Of a stretch of DNA of 64,000 bases, positions 24,283 to 36,362 are shown one piece after another; position 1 is the stretch's first letter, and the number at the start of each line of letters is the position of its first letter. The DNA comes from Phallusia mammillata. Lineage: Eukaryota; Chordata; Ascidiacea; Phlebobranchia; Ascidiidae. A program made the position numbers and the translations under genes. Location: contig QLIY01000104.1 in NCBI GenBank assembly GCA_003260075.1, positions 189,659 to 253,658 of the forward strand. The letters run 5' to 3'. The notes under the pieces were generated by a model, which worked only from the letters and a program-made list of their open reading frames with translations, was not told the origin of the DNA and made no database searches.

Positions 24283-25104
24283 GACGCGGTGCAATGGCTT
24301 TCAAACCAAGATCAACCCGCAGAACCTTTTGTATAAAGTTTTTTGTTGTTCTGCCAAATGATTCAGCTACCAACGAGCTGGTCAAAAGATTATTTCCAGA
24401 CAAACGTATTTGTGGTTGATTTTGCCATTGTTGACATGGGAAAAAACTGGGTTGGAATAAAATACATGTTGAAAGAGACTTGATGTTATTTTTATTTACG
24501 CGTAAGCCGAAAAACTTACACTTTTGGATTGTAGCGCTATACAAATGAACTAGGAGGTGTTGAGTCGAATTATGCCGCCAGATGCATTTGTGACAAATTT
24601 TAAACAAGTCATTGGTTATGCATCAAAAACCCCCCCCCCCACCCATTGCGTGGGTTGACACCTTGACGCGGTGCAATGGCTTTTAAACTAAGATCAACCC
24701 GCAGAACCTTTTGTATAAAGTTATTTGTTGTTCTGCCAAATGATTCAGCTACCAACGTCTGATGAATCTGATAATGGAAGTCAAAGTATATCCTCGGATG
24801 CCAGTTTCAGTGATTGATTATTTTATTTTTTTATTTATTATCAAAAGATTATTCCCAGCAGATAAAACGGATCCATTTGGAGGTTAAAACGTCGGTAAAG
24901 TATTTGTGGTTGATTTTGTCATTGTTGACATGGGAAAAAAATGGGTTGGAATAAAATACATGTTGAAAGAGACTTGATATTATTTTTATTTACGCCTAAG
25001 CCGAAAAACTTACACTTTTGGATTGGGAGGTGTTGAGTCGAATTATGCCGCCAGATGCATTTGTGACAAATTTTAAACAAGTGATTGGTTATGCATCAAA
25101 AACA
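24283..25104. repeat. Large C-joined duplication with possible exon
   Basis: 24283-24629 is repeated at about 24665-25104. The copies are separated by eleven C (24630-24640) and preceded by another C run (24269-24282). The second copy has an extra internal segment containing a possible last exon (24749-24817, acceptor gattcag), reading LPTSDESDNGSQSISSDA and then a stop. The first copy lacks that segment, so the two are not simple copies of one haplotype. Confidence 0.7.
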
Positions 25105-25162
25105 CAAATATATAACATAAAATCGATAAATTAGCTCTGTGCGTGTTGACAACCCCCCCCCC

Positions 25163-25208
25163 TCTCCCGCGTGACAGGCGGGGATACTTACCACTATACT
25201 AACGAGGA
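25163..25208 (-). pseudogene. Truncated tRNA-Asp
   Basis: 46 nt identical to the 5' two-thirds of the tRNA-Asp at 18.4 kb. The sequence stops at a ten-C run (25153-25162) exactly where the variable/T-arm region should begin. The outer flank resembles that of the other copies. The break at the C run suggests a truncated contig end, not true decay. Confidence 0.8.
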
Positions 25209-25515
25209 CGGGAAATAAAACGTTCCGAATTGACATTATGAAGTGCGTTAGAATCCTCACAACACTACTGTTATTTTTCTGTTCCTGCTAATGGTGCCTA
25301 CTGCCTATATTTCTTCGCCAACTCATTTATGGGCTTTCCGATAAAAAAATGCATTTTTGTTACACAATGTTTTATTTTTAACATAAAACCAAGCGGTTTT
25401 TTTTAGCAACAAACGAAAAATCCCCTCAATAAATATAGACTACTGTTAAGACGTTAAAAAAACTTTAATTTCATCTTTGCATATTTGTATGTTTTAAAAT
25501 TTCACAAACGGCCAT

Positions 25516-27612
25516 TCAGATCCAGTGTCTATCTTTCTTTTTACTTTTTGAATCTGCACATTTTTGTGACCCCTTTAGGGGCGCTGGGGGAATAACCTTG
25601 GGGGTATTTCTTCCACATTCAGTTTTAGGTCTAATCCCAGCAAATCTTAAAGGAGTTTGTGTTTGCCCGAAATTGCTGTGAGTTTGAATTCTGGACTGGG
25701 ACAATCCAAGTCTCATCGGGGAATGAGTTTCAGGTCGATGAACTTTCTGCCGAGTTTGTTGTCTCACGTGTGTTTGGGGCCCCCCCCCCTTGAATTCTGG
25801 ACTGGGACAATCCAAGTCTCATCGGGGAATGAGTTTCGGGTCGATGAACTTTCTGCCGAGTTTGTTGTCTCACATTGGTTTGGGATATTTGGGGGTTGTA
25901 TTGATTCCGTGGGGCATCACTGGGGTTGCACATCACCCATGGTTTGGGGTTAACATATGTTGGTTGGGGATTTGAAATCTTCTTCTGTAAAGCTGTAAGA
26001 AATGTATTGTTCATTTACCCTGATGAAGGCGATCTGTACAGGACGTCGAAACGTCTGTATAAAAATACAATTGCCAGAAGAGATCTATAAACTTGGTATA
26101 TAGTTATAGTATACTGTATGATTTAAAATGATAATAATAAATGCAAAATATTTATATTTGAGTTGCTGTTCTGTTAACAATTACATTATGATTTAACATT
26201 ACACAGAGATGATACAAAGTAACAAATCCTACCATTAATTCTCCCCTTGTTATTTTCCAGCCAATTTTGGTAATGCTCTTCATTTGCCTTTTTCTTTTCT
26301 TCTTTTTCTCTTTTTTGTTTTTCCAATTGCTTCTGTTTCTGCAATATATATTTATGCTGGTATAATAATTCAGTGAACATCTGCATGATGTATTTTATAT
26401 ACACCAGTTCTTTGGCAGTCATGTTTATGATTAAATTCAGTGAACATTTCATAAAAAAGGCAATGACATGTAAGTTATGCTTAATGTTGTGCATTTTATT
26501 TATTTTTTATTTCACACCTAATTATCATTTTTTCACTTTTTTCACAACTAAGCAATATTTTTCTAGTACCTTTTGTTCATTTTCTTTATCAATTTGATCC
26601 TGCTTTCGTTTCCACTCGTCATATTTTTGTTGTGCTTCTTTTTCAATTTGCTGTTTCTTTGTGTTTTCAAGTTCTTGCTTTATTCTTTCTTGTCTCTTTT
26701 CTGCGATTTTTTGTATTTTTAGCTGCAAAAACATCGAAAGCACATTAGTAAATTTAACACAACTAATATTGTAAAAAAACCTTACTTTTAACATTTTTTC
26801 TTCCACCCATTGTTGGTGTTTTTCTTTTGCAGTTTGCAATCTCTCTTCTTTTTTCTTTTTTTCTTCCCTTTCTGCCGCAATTTTTTCCCTAATTTCTTTT
26901 TTCTGTTGAATAAAATTAGAGTTTAATAAATCTGATTTTATTTGGTTCCATTTACCCAGGAAATTATTTAGGTTTTTGTAGTTTAACCTATATGTATATA
27001 TTTTAATTTTCCAATATTGTTCAAAAACAACTTCATCTTATCTTACTCTAATTTTGCTTTTTTCCCGTTCCAACTCCAACTTGTTGATCAACCATTTTTC
27101 CCACACACTGATTTCGTGGTCGGACAAAATATCATCTGTTGTGTTTGGATTTTTTTGCATTGACTTTGTGTGTGAAAATTCATCACTGAATGAATATGAG
27201 TTATCAAGTAAAGGATGTTGCTTATTGCAAGTTGATGACAACCTCGGTGGAAGAATCCTAAACAAAGTTCAATTATGTTGTTTATAAGCAGTTTGAATAC
27301 AGAACAGTTGGTATTAGGCTAAAATTAAAAAGATTTAAAGCAACTAGAACTATTAAAAACATGTGCTAAAACAAATGCTGTGGTTATCTGATAAAGTTAC
27401 AGAAATGCTGTGGTTATGTTTAAGCACACACTTTTGTTTTTTGCAATTACTTACAGAAGATCATCGTTTTTTCTACTATGTTTTGTTCCACCTTCTTCAG
27501 AAAGTAACGAACCCGATGAAAAGGTTTCATCAGAATCACTGTTGAATAAATCACTCTGGTACTTTCCAGATGAAATAACTGGAGATGCTGCATCCAAATA
27601 TGAACCACTCAT
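25516..27612 (-). CDS. CCDC34: CCDC34-like coiled-coil protein
   Basis: Six minus-strand exons join in frame: 27455-27612 (ATG at 27612), 27047-27257, 26786-26902, 26570-26722, 26233-26338 and 25516-25992. The N-terminal third is Ser-rich. Then comes the WEKWLINKLE motif and a long Glu/Lys/Arg coiled coil with repeated W motifs (HQQWVEEK, YDEWKRKQ, YQNWLENN). The order and spacing of these W motifs and the following PTYVNPKPW segment match vertebrate CCDC34, a coiled-coil protein linked to cilia and sperm flagella. The last exon is damaged in this sequence. A roughly 96-bp duplication joined by ten C (25684-25885) shifts the frame. If the duplicated block is counted once, the frame runs to a stop at 25516. 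Confidence 0.75.
25684..25885. repeat. C-joined duplication inside CCDC34 last exon
   Basis: About 96 bp at 25684-25779 is repeated at 25790-25885 with few differences. The ten-C join is at 25780-25789. The two coding copies lie in different frames, so the join is incompatible with a working gene as written. Confidence 0.88.
26012..26072 (+). ncRNA. Hammerhead-like motif in dispersed repeat (copy C)
   Basis: TTTACC precedes CTGATGA (26020-26026), one extra A, the stem GGCGATC..GGACGTC, then GAAACGTC and TGTATAAAAATAC. Stem II pairs with one mismatch, and stem I (TTTAC with GTATAAA) is imperfect. The same arrangement is seen at 10.8 kb. Confidence 0.35.
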
Positions 27613-28736
27613 TGCAAACTTATTAAATATAAATAACTTATTAAATATTCAGTCAAAGTTCTGATCTAAAAAAATAATTACTCTTACTACCGCTCTTATA
27701 AAAGTTTAGCAATTGCAGTTCACTACGTCGCATTATGTGAAACACACAAATCAGCCGTACGCTAGTAACCAAACCCGGGTCGCTCAGCCAGTCTACAGTT
27801 GAGTTGAACAAACAATACACACGCGACACAAGCGTCCTTCGAATTCGACGTTTTGTTGATGTTTTCACCACATTTCACTAATTCAAGCTGTTAAGTTTAC
27901 ATGTTTACCACACTAATGCTAAAAAATTGTATTACATATTTATTTCACAGGACTATATTTAAAATTACTTACGTTTAGTGCAAGATTTCGAAAAATAAAA
28001 TAAAATTAGAATGATTGCGAATTTAAATTTTATGTATTAAAGCCGTTTACGTAAAAGTAACAAAACACTTTGACGTACCCTTCAGCGTCCAACAGTTGGC
28101 GGCAGATTGTAATCACGTGACATGTCACAAGTTAGTGTTTTTGGATAAAAACCAACAAACTGGAAAAAGTAAACATGGAAACTTGTGTTCTGAATTACGA
28201 TGTAAATATTTGTATTGAACTCAAATTATTTTTCCTTGCTTGGGTTTTGGGAAAGGTACTTTACTACTTGGGAAAGGTTAAACGGGAGCCTTACAAAGTT
28301 TTGGGTTAATACGCAGAGTTTAGAGTTTAGACATATTATACGACTTGGAATAATTTTGCTACATTAAACGCATTGTGTATGTTGGAAGCGTCGGAAAGGT
28401 CCATGCATTTATAGATTAATATGTCCTTATTACAAGCAGGGTAGTAGTTTATGTTTAAAAAGTTACAAACAAATAAAACGTTACGTATTACATACAAAAA
28501 CCTGTTTTCCTTATAGTAGTTAACAACACAATGAATGTTTAGTGCTAATCAGCATCAGGAAGTTACTTACCCGACCATTTTAGGTGAACCATATGTCTCA
28601 GGTCTCAGCGTTCATGATATCAAATGTATAACTTGTGTTGTTTTGTTTTCTATATCTGAAACTGATCTGTTTTTTGTGTTAGAACTCCTAGTAGCTGTGA
28701 TTGTGTTTTAAACAATGATTTTTGTCATTTCTACAG
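27613..28736. promoter_or_regulatory. Divergent upstream region between CCDC34 and LRMDA
   Basis: A 1.1-kb stretch separates the CCDC34 start (minus) from the first recognised LRMDA acceptor (plus). No exon was identified, and it probably holds the promoters of both. Confidence 0.4.
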
Positions 28737-28767
28737 AAAATTAACATCTTTGGACCTTTACACATTA

Positions 28768-29445
28768 ATGGCTTCAAAAACTGAACTCGCAAATTTTTCA
28801 GACCCCGTTAAAAATTATTCCTACATGGACAATGAGGCCGATACAGTGCCCACATTTCTGGAGCGACATGCTACGGAGATTGAGCATCTTAATCTGAGTC
28901 ACAACAAAATACGAAATCTTTCAGGCCTGGAAATGTTTAAAAACTTGGAGGAACTTAATCTCGACAACAACCAAATTGATGACAGCACTGAATTTCCCAC
29001 GCTTCTACCTTTAAAAACTCTTACTCTGAACAACAACCATATTTCAGAGTTGGAGGAGTTTCTTGAAAAGTTGCTTGCAGCTTTTCCAAGGCTTACCTAT
29101 CTGAGTTTGCTGGGCAATGAAGCATGTCCCAGCGATGTTCTTAACCCGAAATGTACAAAGGAACTGTATCACCAATACCGATGCATTGTTGCATACAAAA
29201 TCCCAACCCTAAAGTTTTTGGATTTCAAAAATGTTACAGACATTGAAAGGGCTGTGGGCTACAGAATTTGTGTTCACCAAGTTAAAACTGGTGATACACC
29301 TGCAACTGAAGGCCATGACACAGACCCTACATATGCTAGTGATTCTAACTCATCAAACAGAAAAGTTTTGCTCGGTCGTTTGCGCTATACTTATGTCGGC
29401 AAAAACTCTGAGGGCAATAGGTTTATCAGAAACAATGATTTGTAA
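28768..29445 (+). CDS. LRMDA: LRMDA-like leucine-rich-repeat protein
   Basis: A single open frame of 225 residues from ATG at 28768. An acceptor-like ctacag at 28731-28736 leaves a 31-nt leader. It contains four to five leucine-rich repeats at about residues 30-125 (IEHLNLSHNKI, LEELNLDNNQI, LKTLTLNNNHI, LTYLSLLGNEACP), then an LRR-cap-like end (YHQYRCIVAYKIPTLKFLD). This layout matches LRMDA (C10orf11), a melanocyte-differentiation protein reported as a vesicle-trafficking partner. The C-terminal 50 residues are polar and unrecognised. Other small LRR proteins with the same cap cannot be excluded. The short distance to PHF10 suggests co-transcription. Confidence 0.72.
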   Translation: MASKTELANFSDPVKNYSYMDNEADTVPTFLERHATEIEHLNLSHNKIRNLSGLEMFKNLEELNLDNNQIDDSTEFPTLLPLKTLTLNNNHISELEEFLEKLLAAFPRLTYLSLLGNEACPSDVLNPKCTKELYHQYRCIVAYKIPTLKFLDFKNVTDIERAVGYRICVHQVKTGDTPATEGHDTDPTYASDSNSSNRKVLLGRLRYTYVGKNSEGNRFIRNNDL

Positions 29446-29851
29446 TTGTGTATTGTATGTTTTGAATTTTTCCTGTTCTTGAACAAATTATATTTACGAA
29501 GTAAAGATTTGTGCAATATCTTGTTTATGCAAACAGAGTAAATGCAAATTAGCTGTGAGATTAAGATGTTAATGCATTTGTAACATACGTGTATATGCAA
29601 ATTAACTGTGAAAAAATGTAATTGATCGATATGCTGTATTATAATGTACTTGTGCCTTGTCATTTGCAATATGTGGTTTATATACTGTTGCCTAAAGTTT
29701 GTGCAATTAACGAAGTATATTTATGGGTAAAATTTGTACAATTTCTTTTTTATGCAAACATGTCGTTTATAAATTAAAGTTCAAATTAACCTGTGGTCTA
29801 TAGATGTTTCATGCGGTATTCTCACATTGGTCTTTTACTGTGTTACATTCT

Positions 29852-29965
29852 AATAAAAAATAGCGCATTGTGTAAAACAGCAATGTTTTTGGGTTTGTTA
29901 CAATTGATTTAATGATTGTGTTTATGTGGTATTTTACAGATTAAAGCTGAATAAAGGAGGTTTTA
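29852..29965 (+). promoter_or_regulatory. Candidate operon junction: poly(A) signal plus trans-splice acceptor
   Basis: AATAAA at 29852-29857 would end the LRMDA-like transcript. About 80 nt later a pyrimidine-containing acceptor (attttacag, ending 29939) leaves only 26 nt before the PHF10 ATG. Closely spaced poly(A) site and spliced-leader acceptor is the known layout of Ciona operons. Confidence 0.45.
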
Positions 29966-32900
29966 ATGGAACCGACCACTGAACAGTCGGTAAATTTGCC
30001 AGAGGACCTGACTTCTGATGCTGCAATAAACACGAAACAAATCACCACTGAAACACAATGTTGCGAAGATTCCAACAAAACTGAAAACAGTAAAGATGAT
30101 TCTGGGCTGATTGGTCAAAGTCTTCAGAGGAATCGTGATGATGCTGAACAGTTAAATCCTGTTCTGGGTGAAACTTTGCAGCAAATTGATAATATGACAT
30201 TCTTAAATAGTAAAGACCAACATCCCTACCCACAATGTTACCATGACAACAGTCAATCTCCTCCCCTTGTCCAAGTTGGAGAAACTCCAAAGGAACAACC
30301 TAATGTTACTGATAATGTTTTACCTGCAGAAGATCTGGCCACCGCTCCAACTGCGGAGCAAGTCAAATTTGAGATAGTTGATGAAGAAGTGGTAAACTTG
30401 CTGGACTCTGTTGTTAACCAAATTTGCTTAGTTGTTGTTGATGAAAAAGAAACAAAAGAAAAAGAAGTTGTTGTGAAGCCTGTAACAGTTGAAGTTAAAT
30501 CGAAACCTGCTGGAGTAAGCCACACTGGAAGAGTGATTGATCCCATATGTCTACAGCAAAATATGTAAGAGCTACTTTCAAAACTAAATTTAGTGGTTTT
30601 TATGCAGTTCAATCTCAGGAATTGTTATACCCAACCAAAATTAGGCATCTTCTGGGGAACTTAATGCTTTTTCCTGTCATAAACTTGGATCATCACTGGC
30701 CAATAGAAAAATAATTGCTATATCACTACTACTATGTTTGTTTAAAAGACATAAACAAATCATAAATGTACTGTGCACTGGTATACATATCTGTAGTTTT
30801 AAGAAGTGATTTTTTAGGGCCATTGTGTCCATAAGGTTTTTAATCTTCATGTAACTAATGCATGGGTTATTTCTATTTTCAGATTTTCTTCGATTGTTGC
30901 TGAGAACCTGGTTGAATATCAGTGGCCAGCCGACAGCTCGGGTGATTACTATATGCTACAAGAACAAGTCAGCACTTTCTTAAGCATCACTTCATTCAAA
31001 AGAAAATATCCAGGTGAGTTTTGACTAAAAGATGTAACAGAAAGCAGCAAATAACAGATGTTCATAGAATGAGCTAATAAACTTTTCGACTGGATTTAAT
31101 TTTTTGTTTTTGAAATTCAGAAATTCAGCGTCGCAAACTTGACCCTGCTGAGGTGAACCACTTGTTAGCTGGACATTTTATAAGCGAAGTCCAAGTCACC
31201 TTGGGTAAGTTGATATTATTACTATTACACAGTCATTGCTTAATAAAAGAACGAAACATAATCATCAAAAATGAAAATAAAAACTTATTGTTTGTTTATC
31301 CACTATGGTTTTTTTGTATTATTTTGCAATGATGTTTTCAGGACTTACTGCGCTGAAGAGTTCTGATGTTTGTGACATGATGGCAAAAGAATATCCAGAA
31401 AAATACAACGAGTATCAGTTGGTGATGCAGGAGCGAGAAAAACAAAAGCTGCAAAACAAATACAAGGAATATGCGTCGGTAATTGTTGGCCAAGAACACT
31501 ATTTTTTTTAAACTTTGGGATGAATCTAACTTTTCAAGTAATGCAAACCCCCAAATAGAATGATTTGCAAAGTTGTGTTTTCTTTAAACATGCTCTGTGG
31601 TTCCCCCCCCCCTACAAGGAATATGCGTCGGTAATTGTTGGCCAAGAACACTATTTTTTTAAAACTTTGGGATGAATCTAACTTTTCAAGTAATGCAAAC
31701 ACCCAAATAGAATGATTGGCAAAGTTGTGTTTTCTTTAAACATGCTCTGTGGTCAAATTTTCTGACGCGTTATTGTCTGATGGGTTTTAAGTGGCTTCTA
31801 ATATGTGTATATGATACCAATGATTTTTTTACTAAAGGAGGATAAAAGGTTAAACGGAAAGTCAAAAACAGTTGTTGTTTGGGATGTCTTTCAATGTGTT
31901 GTTTGTTTGTAGTCAAGCGTTCAAGTTGAAAAGTCGCAGATGCCGGGATATTTGAAGAAAGCAATGAAACAAGCTGCTGCGTACAACGCGAGTCTCAACA
32001 GACAACGGAGGGATGAATTTGCTGCTTATTATGACATGCAAACTAATGTAGGTGGAATTGTAAAGTTTAGGTAACAACTGACCATTAAGTAATGAAGGAA
32101 ATAATTAATTTTTGTTTAGTTTGAAGTTATACATTGCTGGACAAAATGTTATTTAACCAAATATTTTGTGTGTTGCTACTTTGTTGTTTATATAAATTTT
32201 GTCTTAGCTCTTAAAGATACTCATGCTCAAAACATCTTAAAACATACGCGGATTTAAAGTCTTAAAAGAGACTATATTTTGCATTGTGTTATTGACAGTT
32301 TTTCATGAGTTTTCAGAAAACAGCTTTTCTAGCTTTAAACATTGGTGTCGAGTGTCGACTACACCATCATTCTTGAGTTTACAAACACATTATTTTCCAA
32401 GAAAGCATCTGCAAACAACTGTATTGCTAAATTGTCACTACTTTTGTAAAAGTTACCCTTCTTTACAATGTCATGTTACAAAATGTGCAGTGATTTAATC
32501 AGACCAATTGTGAAATAAACTAAAAAATAACTCTAAAACAAAATGTGCAAAAACAATTGAAATTTTGATTATTTGCCCCCCCCCCAAAATGTGCAGTGAT
32601 TTAATCAGACCAATTGTGAAATAAACTAAAAAAAAACTCTAAAACAAAATGTGCAAAAACAATTGAAATTTTCATCATTTAATTTTTACTTCAGTTTAAT
32701 TCCATTCAGGTTCTTCAATACCCGAGAAACAAAGTTCGCAAACTTGACCCTGAATTGACGAGACCGAGTTTGTATCCATGTGCGTTGATCCCTGGGCAGT
32801 TTCAGGAATATTACAAAACGTAAATAAGATTATAAAAGTATAAGACTTTGAAAATTTCAAATTTGGGAATTCGATTATAGGATGAAAATAAAAAAAGCAT

Positions 32901-35900
32901 CCATACTTTCTTTAATGTGGTGAAAACAATTTACTCCTAAGTAATGATTTTTTTATGTTCAGTTATACGCGAAATGATATGATGTTTATGCCAATGACAA
33001 CTGCACTGTACGGACCCCCTCATTCTAATGAACCAATCAACGACATCGAAAGTTCAGGATCTGAAGTCGACTCGGTTTGTTCGCAATAAAATGGAAATGT
33101 TTTATGTTTCTGTAATGTAGAAAAAATTCAGACAAAGTTGATTTCGATTAATACTCCCTAAAATTTCTTCTGATATATATGGCTTTTTTTAATTGTTTGC
33201 TACATCCATCCCTGCACAGTAACTGTAAGGTTTCTATAGTTGTATACAATGCTTATGCAGCATTATTCCCTTGTTATCTGGTTAACAACAAGAAATATCA
33301 GGATGTGGGACAGAAAAATATTCTTCTGTTGATGGTTTCAACCCTAGTGGTTACAGAGCCATGTGACAAATTTATATACAACCCCTTCTGGAAGAAAAAA
33401 AATTCCTTACATGGTTTCTCTGGAACTCTCTCATTGAGCTCATTGTCCAAACCCCCAGTCTGGAACTACTAAATTAAAGATTTTGCAAATTTTTAGTAAA
33501 TAATTCAAACTTTGGCCAGTAGCCTGATGTAGTGATCAGGTTTTGCCTTTTTTACACGGTGACATAAAATGTGTTTTACCAGGAACCAGATTCTGTGACT
33601 ACTTTGTCATCGGTCCCTCACAGCATTCGATCAATTTCTTCTGCAAAACCCAAGGATCGATCGGGTAAAGTTTGGAATTGGCTTCATATGTCATGATTAC
33701 AGTTTGTAATTTGAGTTGTTCAACAGTTTCTGCACGATCGTCGATCGCTGGAGACATTCAACCGATGGAAACAAACCAAAAAGAAACAAATCAAGAGGAG
33801 GGAGGCGAAAATGATGAGAGTGAGAATGAAGAATCGGTAAGGAACACTATACACATACTTGGAAGAGAAATTTAATCATAAACATAACTGCCAAAGAACT
33901 TGTGTACATAGAATACATTATAGTACAGATGTTTTAACAATCTCTGTTGTCACCAGTATTCTTTATGCAGTAATTTAGGTAAACCTGCACTGATATTGAC
34001 AACAGTGGTTGTTGAAACGCCTGCATAATGTATTCCATATACATAAGTTCTTTGGCAGTTATGTTTAAAGAATCGGTAAATAATAAAAATTTGAGAAGAC
34101 CTGGTCCTGGTTAATAGCATGAAATTGTCTCTGCACCAATGTATGTCTGTATTGTGACAGTAGTAAGTGCTGTTAGATGGAAAACAGGCTTTGCATGCTA
34201 AAGCTGGCATAGCAGAAAACCCACAAGATGTGTTTTAAATTTTAGCTAATGCTCACATGTGTTTAAGTTTATGCATTTGTTATTGTAAACCTCTTTTCCT
34301 TCGTTTAATTTCAGGGTCCGTTTAATCCCATTTGTGGTATTTGTGGGAAAGATGAGACGTGTAATAAAAAGGATGAGCCGGAAGATCTAATAAAATGTTC
34401 ACAATGTGACAATCACGGTGGGTGAAATATCAAATAACTTCTGGTTTGTCAAACTGCCTCTGGTAACCAGCAATACAAAGATTTTGTCAATAAAAGTCTG
34501 ACCATTATTTACATGTATTGCACACTTTTTTGTATTTTAGTCATCAAAATTAGTCATCTTCACAAATTAACAGGTCATCCTACTTGTTGGGTGTAATATT
34601 AAATTACTCCTGGTTTATTATAACCTTTGGTGAACTGGGAATCATAACCAGAAATATCAAACATATTGTCAATAAAAGTCTGACCATTATTTCAATGTGT
34701 TGCATAGTTTGTAAATTATCAGTTGTGTTTATAAAGGCTTTTGTGGATTATTACAGTGTGTTGCAATTTTAAAATTACCAGTCAGCTTTACGAATGCTTT
34801 TGCGGATAGGCCACCCGACATGTTTGGAGATGTCTTCAGACTTGGTATCTGTAATTCTGACGTACAACTGGCAATGTATGGAGTGCAAGACATGCACGAT
34901 ATGTAGCATGCCACATCGTGAAGATCTCATGATGTTTTGTGATCGATGTGACAGAGGTTACCACACTTTCTGTGTCAGTCTACGAGCTATTCCATCAGGT
35001 AAAACATCTGCTGCTGTGCCGATGTTTAGTATATTTTATTGTAGAAAATTTGATGTAGTGTTCATGTTTTCAACAAAGGCTAAATAACAATACTGCATGT
35101 TGTTAATTACAAACCCTCAGCGCCCAACCCGAATAGCTCTAACTGTTAGTGCTTTCAAAAGTCTGCAAACTTATATTTTCGTAAAAGCATATTCAAGTCC
35201 TTTACAACTTCTTGTCGTCTGATACATGCGGTAGACCATGCGGTATCATTTGGTATTTAGTACCACCACCAAATAACACTCTACTCTGTTGTGCTTTTTA
35301 ACGTCTCCGCATTGTGCAGATATTTTTGGAGTGGTGAATATTTTAGCAGATGTGTGTTGCCTTTGCAAACTCAACTCCACCAAAACATATGTGCGTGACT
35401 GATTAAAACCACATTGATTAAAACACACAAGGCTAGTCATTGTTCTTAGTTGATTTGTTGCAGTAAAATTTACAACTCTACATTATTTCATGTTAGTAGC
35501 AGCTGACATTTCCCAAATGAGGCAGAATCAATTTGCATGGAAGTCTAACATCTTGTTATTATTTGCACTCTGTGATTTTCTAACTCTGTTTTATTTTGCA
35601 GGTGTTTGGGCTTGCTCCAGATGCACTCATGCCGATCCCGACTTCCTCAGAAGAAGAAGGAAGCAGCTGAAGCAGATGTTGGGGATCAAGAGCACTCGTG
35701 GAAGAGGAGGGAGAAGGAGGGGAAGAGGAGGGAGAAGAGGAGAACCGAAAACAACGGTTGAAGTGGACATGGATGACTCTGTCATGTCCATCGACAGCTT
35801 GGAGTCATCACAGCAGGGAAAAATAGATGAGGACTCCAACACAAGAGATGAGATCCCAAACACTGATACTCCACCTGTGGATGACGAAGGGAACAGTTTG

Positions 35901-36065
35901 TTAGCCAATATTGATGACAATGCCCAACATGCAGATGTAGAGCAAGATCATGTTTTCCAAACACCAGAAAATAATGTTACATTAACTAGTGACACTCCAG
36001 TTGCCGACACAAAGCCAGCATTGCCAGAAACCGATTCTTCAGTTCAAAGTGTTACTTCTGAATGA
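29966..36065 (+). CDS. PHF10: PHF10 (BAF45a) subunit of the PBAF chromatin remodeller
   Basis: Twelve exons give 751 residues in one frame: 29966-30564, 30883-31013, 31121-31204, 31342-31478, 31913-32047, 32710-32819, 32963-33074, 33583-33664, 33727-33836, 34315-34417, 34810-34998 and 35602-36065. After a divergent acidic N-terminal region comes the SAY module ([25 protein letters not shown], at about residues 204-235), then [11 protein letters not shown]. Tandem PHD fingers follow at about residues 504-600 ([42 protein letters not shown]). PHF10 is the histone-reading subunit of PBAF SWI/SNF complexes. The C-terminal tail has an Arg/Gly-rich stretch ([12 protein letters not shown]) and an acidic region that I do not recall in the vertebrate protein. 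Exon 4 is partly copied into the next intron by a C-joined duplication. Confidence 0.95.
31461..31754. repeat. C-joined duplication of PHF10 exon 4 end
   Basis: 31461-31602 (last bases of exon 4, its donor and intron) reappears at 31613-31754 after ten C (31603-31612). The duplicate donor and partial exon in the intron would be strange in a real gene and fit an unmerged contig overlap. Confidence 0.9.
32480..32681. repeat. Local duplication joined by ten C
   Basis: About 96 bp (32480-32575) is repeated nearly exactly at 32586-32681 with ten C between. It lies in the PHF10 intron 5. Confidence 0.88.
33905..34068. repeat. Dispersed repeat pair with degenerate hammerhead-like core (copy F)
   Basis: A minus-oriented fragment (about 33905-33960) faces a plus-oriented copy (33983-34068). 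The plus copy has CTGATAT, a GACAAC..GTTGTT stem, GAAACGCC and TGCATAATGTATTCC. It shares its tail with copies at 7.5 and 26.4 kb. It lies in the PHF10 intron after exon 9. Confidence 0.5.
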
Positions 36066-36131
36066 AATTTGCAAACCTTATGAGGAATGTTAAACTTTTC
36101 CAAACTCGTAGACAAAATTTGACTTTGTTCA

Positions 36132-36350
36132 GTTTTCCCAACTGCCAAATAAAACCTGCATTTACCAAAATACTTAGAAAAAATGGTTCAAAATAAATGC
36201 TTTATTGAACAAAAAATAGGTGCACATTGAAAAGCAACCCCCCCCCCGTTTTCCCAACTGCCAAATAAAACCTGCATTTACCAAAATACTTAGAATAAAC
36301 GGTTCAAAATAAATGCTTTATTGAACAAAAATAGGTGCACATTGAAAAGC
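36132..36350. repeat. C-joined duplication in convergent 3' UTR region
   Basis: 36132-36235 is repeated at 36248-36350 with two small indels, joined by ten C (36238-36247). Both copies carry AATAAA-like signals. The segment separates the ends of PHF10 and TMEM186. Confidence 0.88.
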
Positions 36351-36362
36351 ATATATGTTGTG

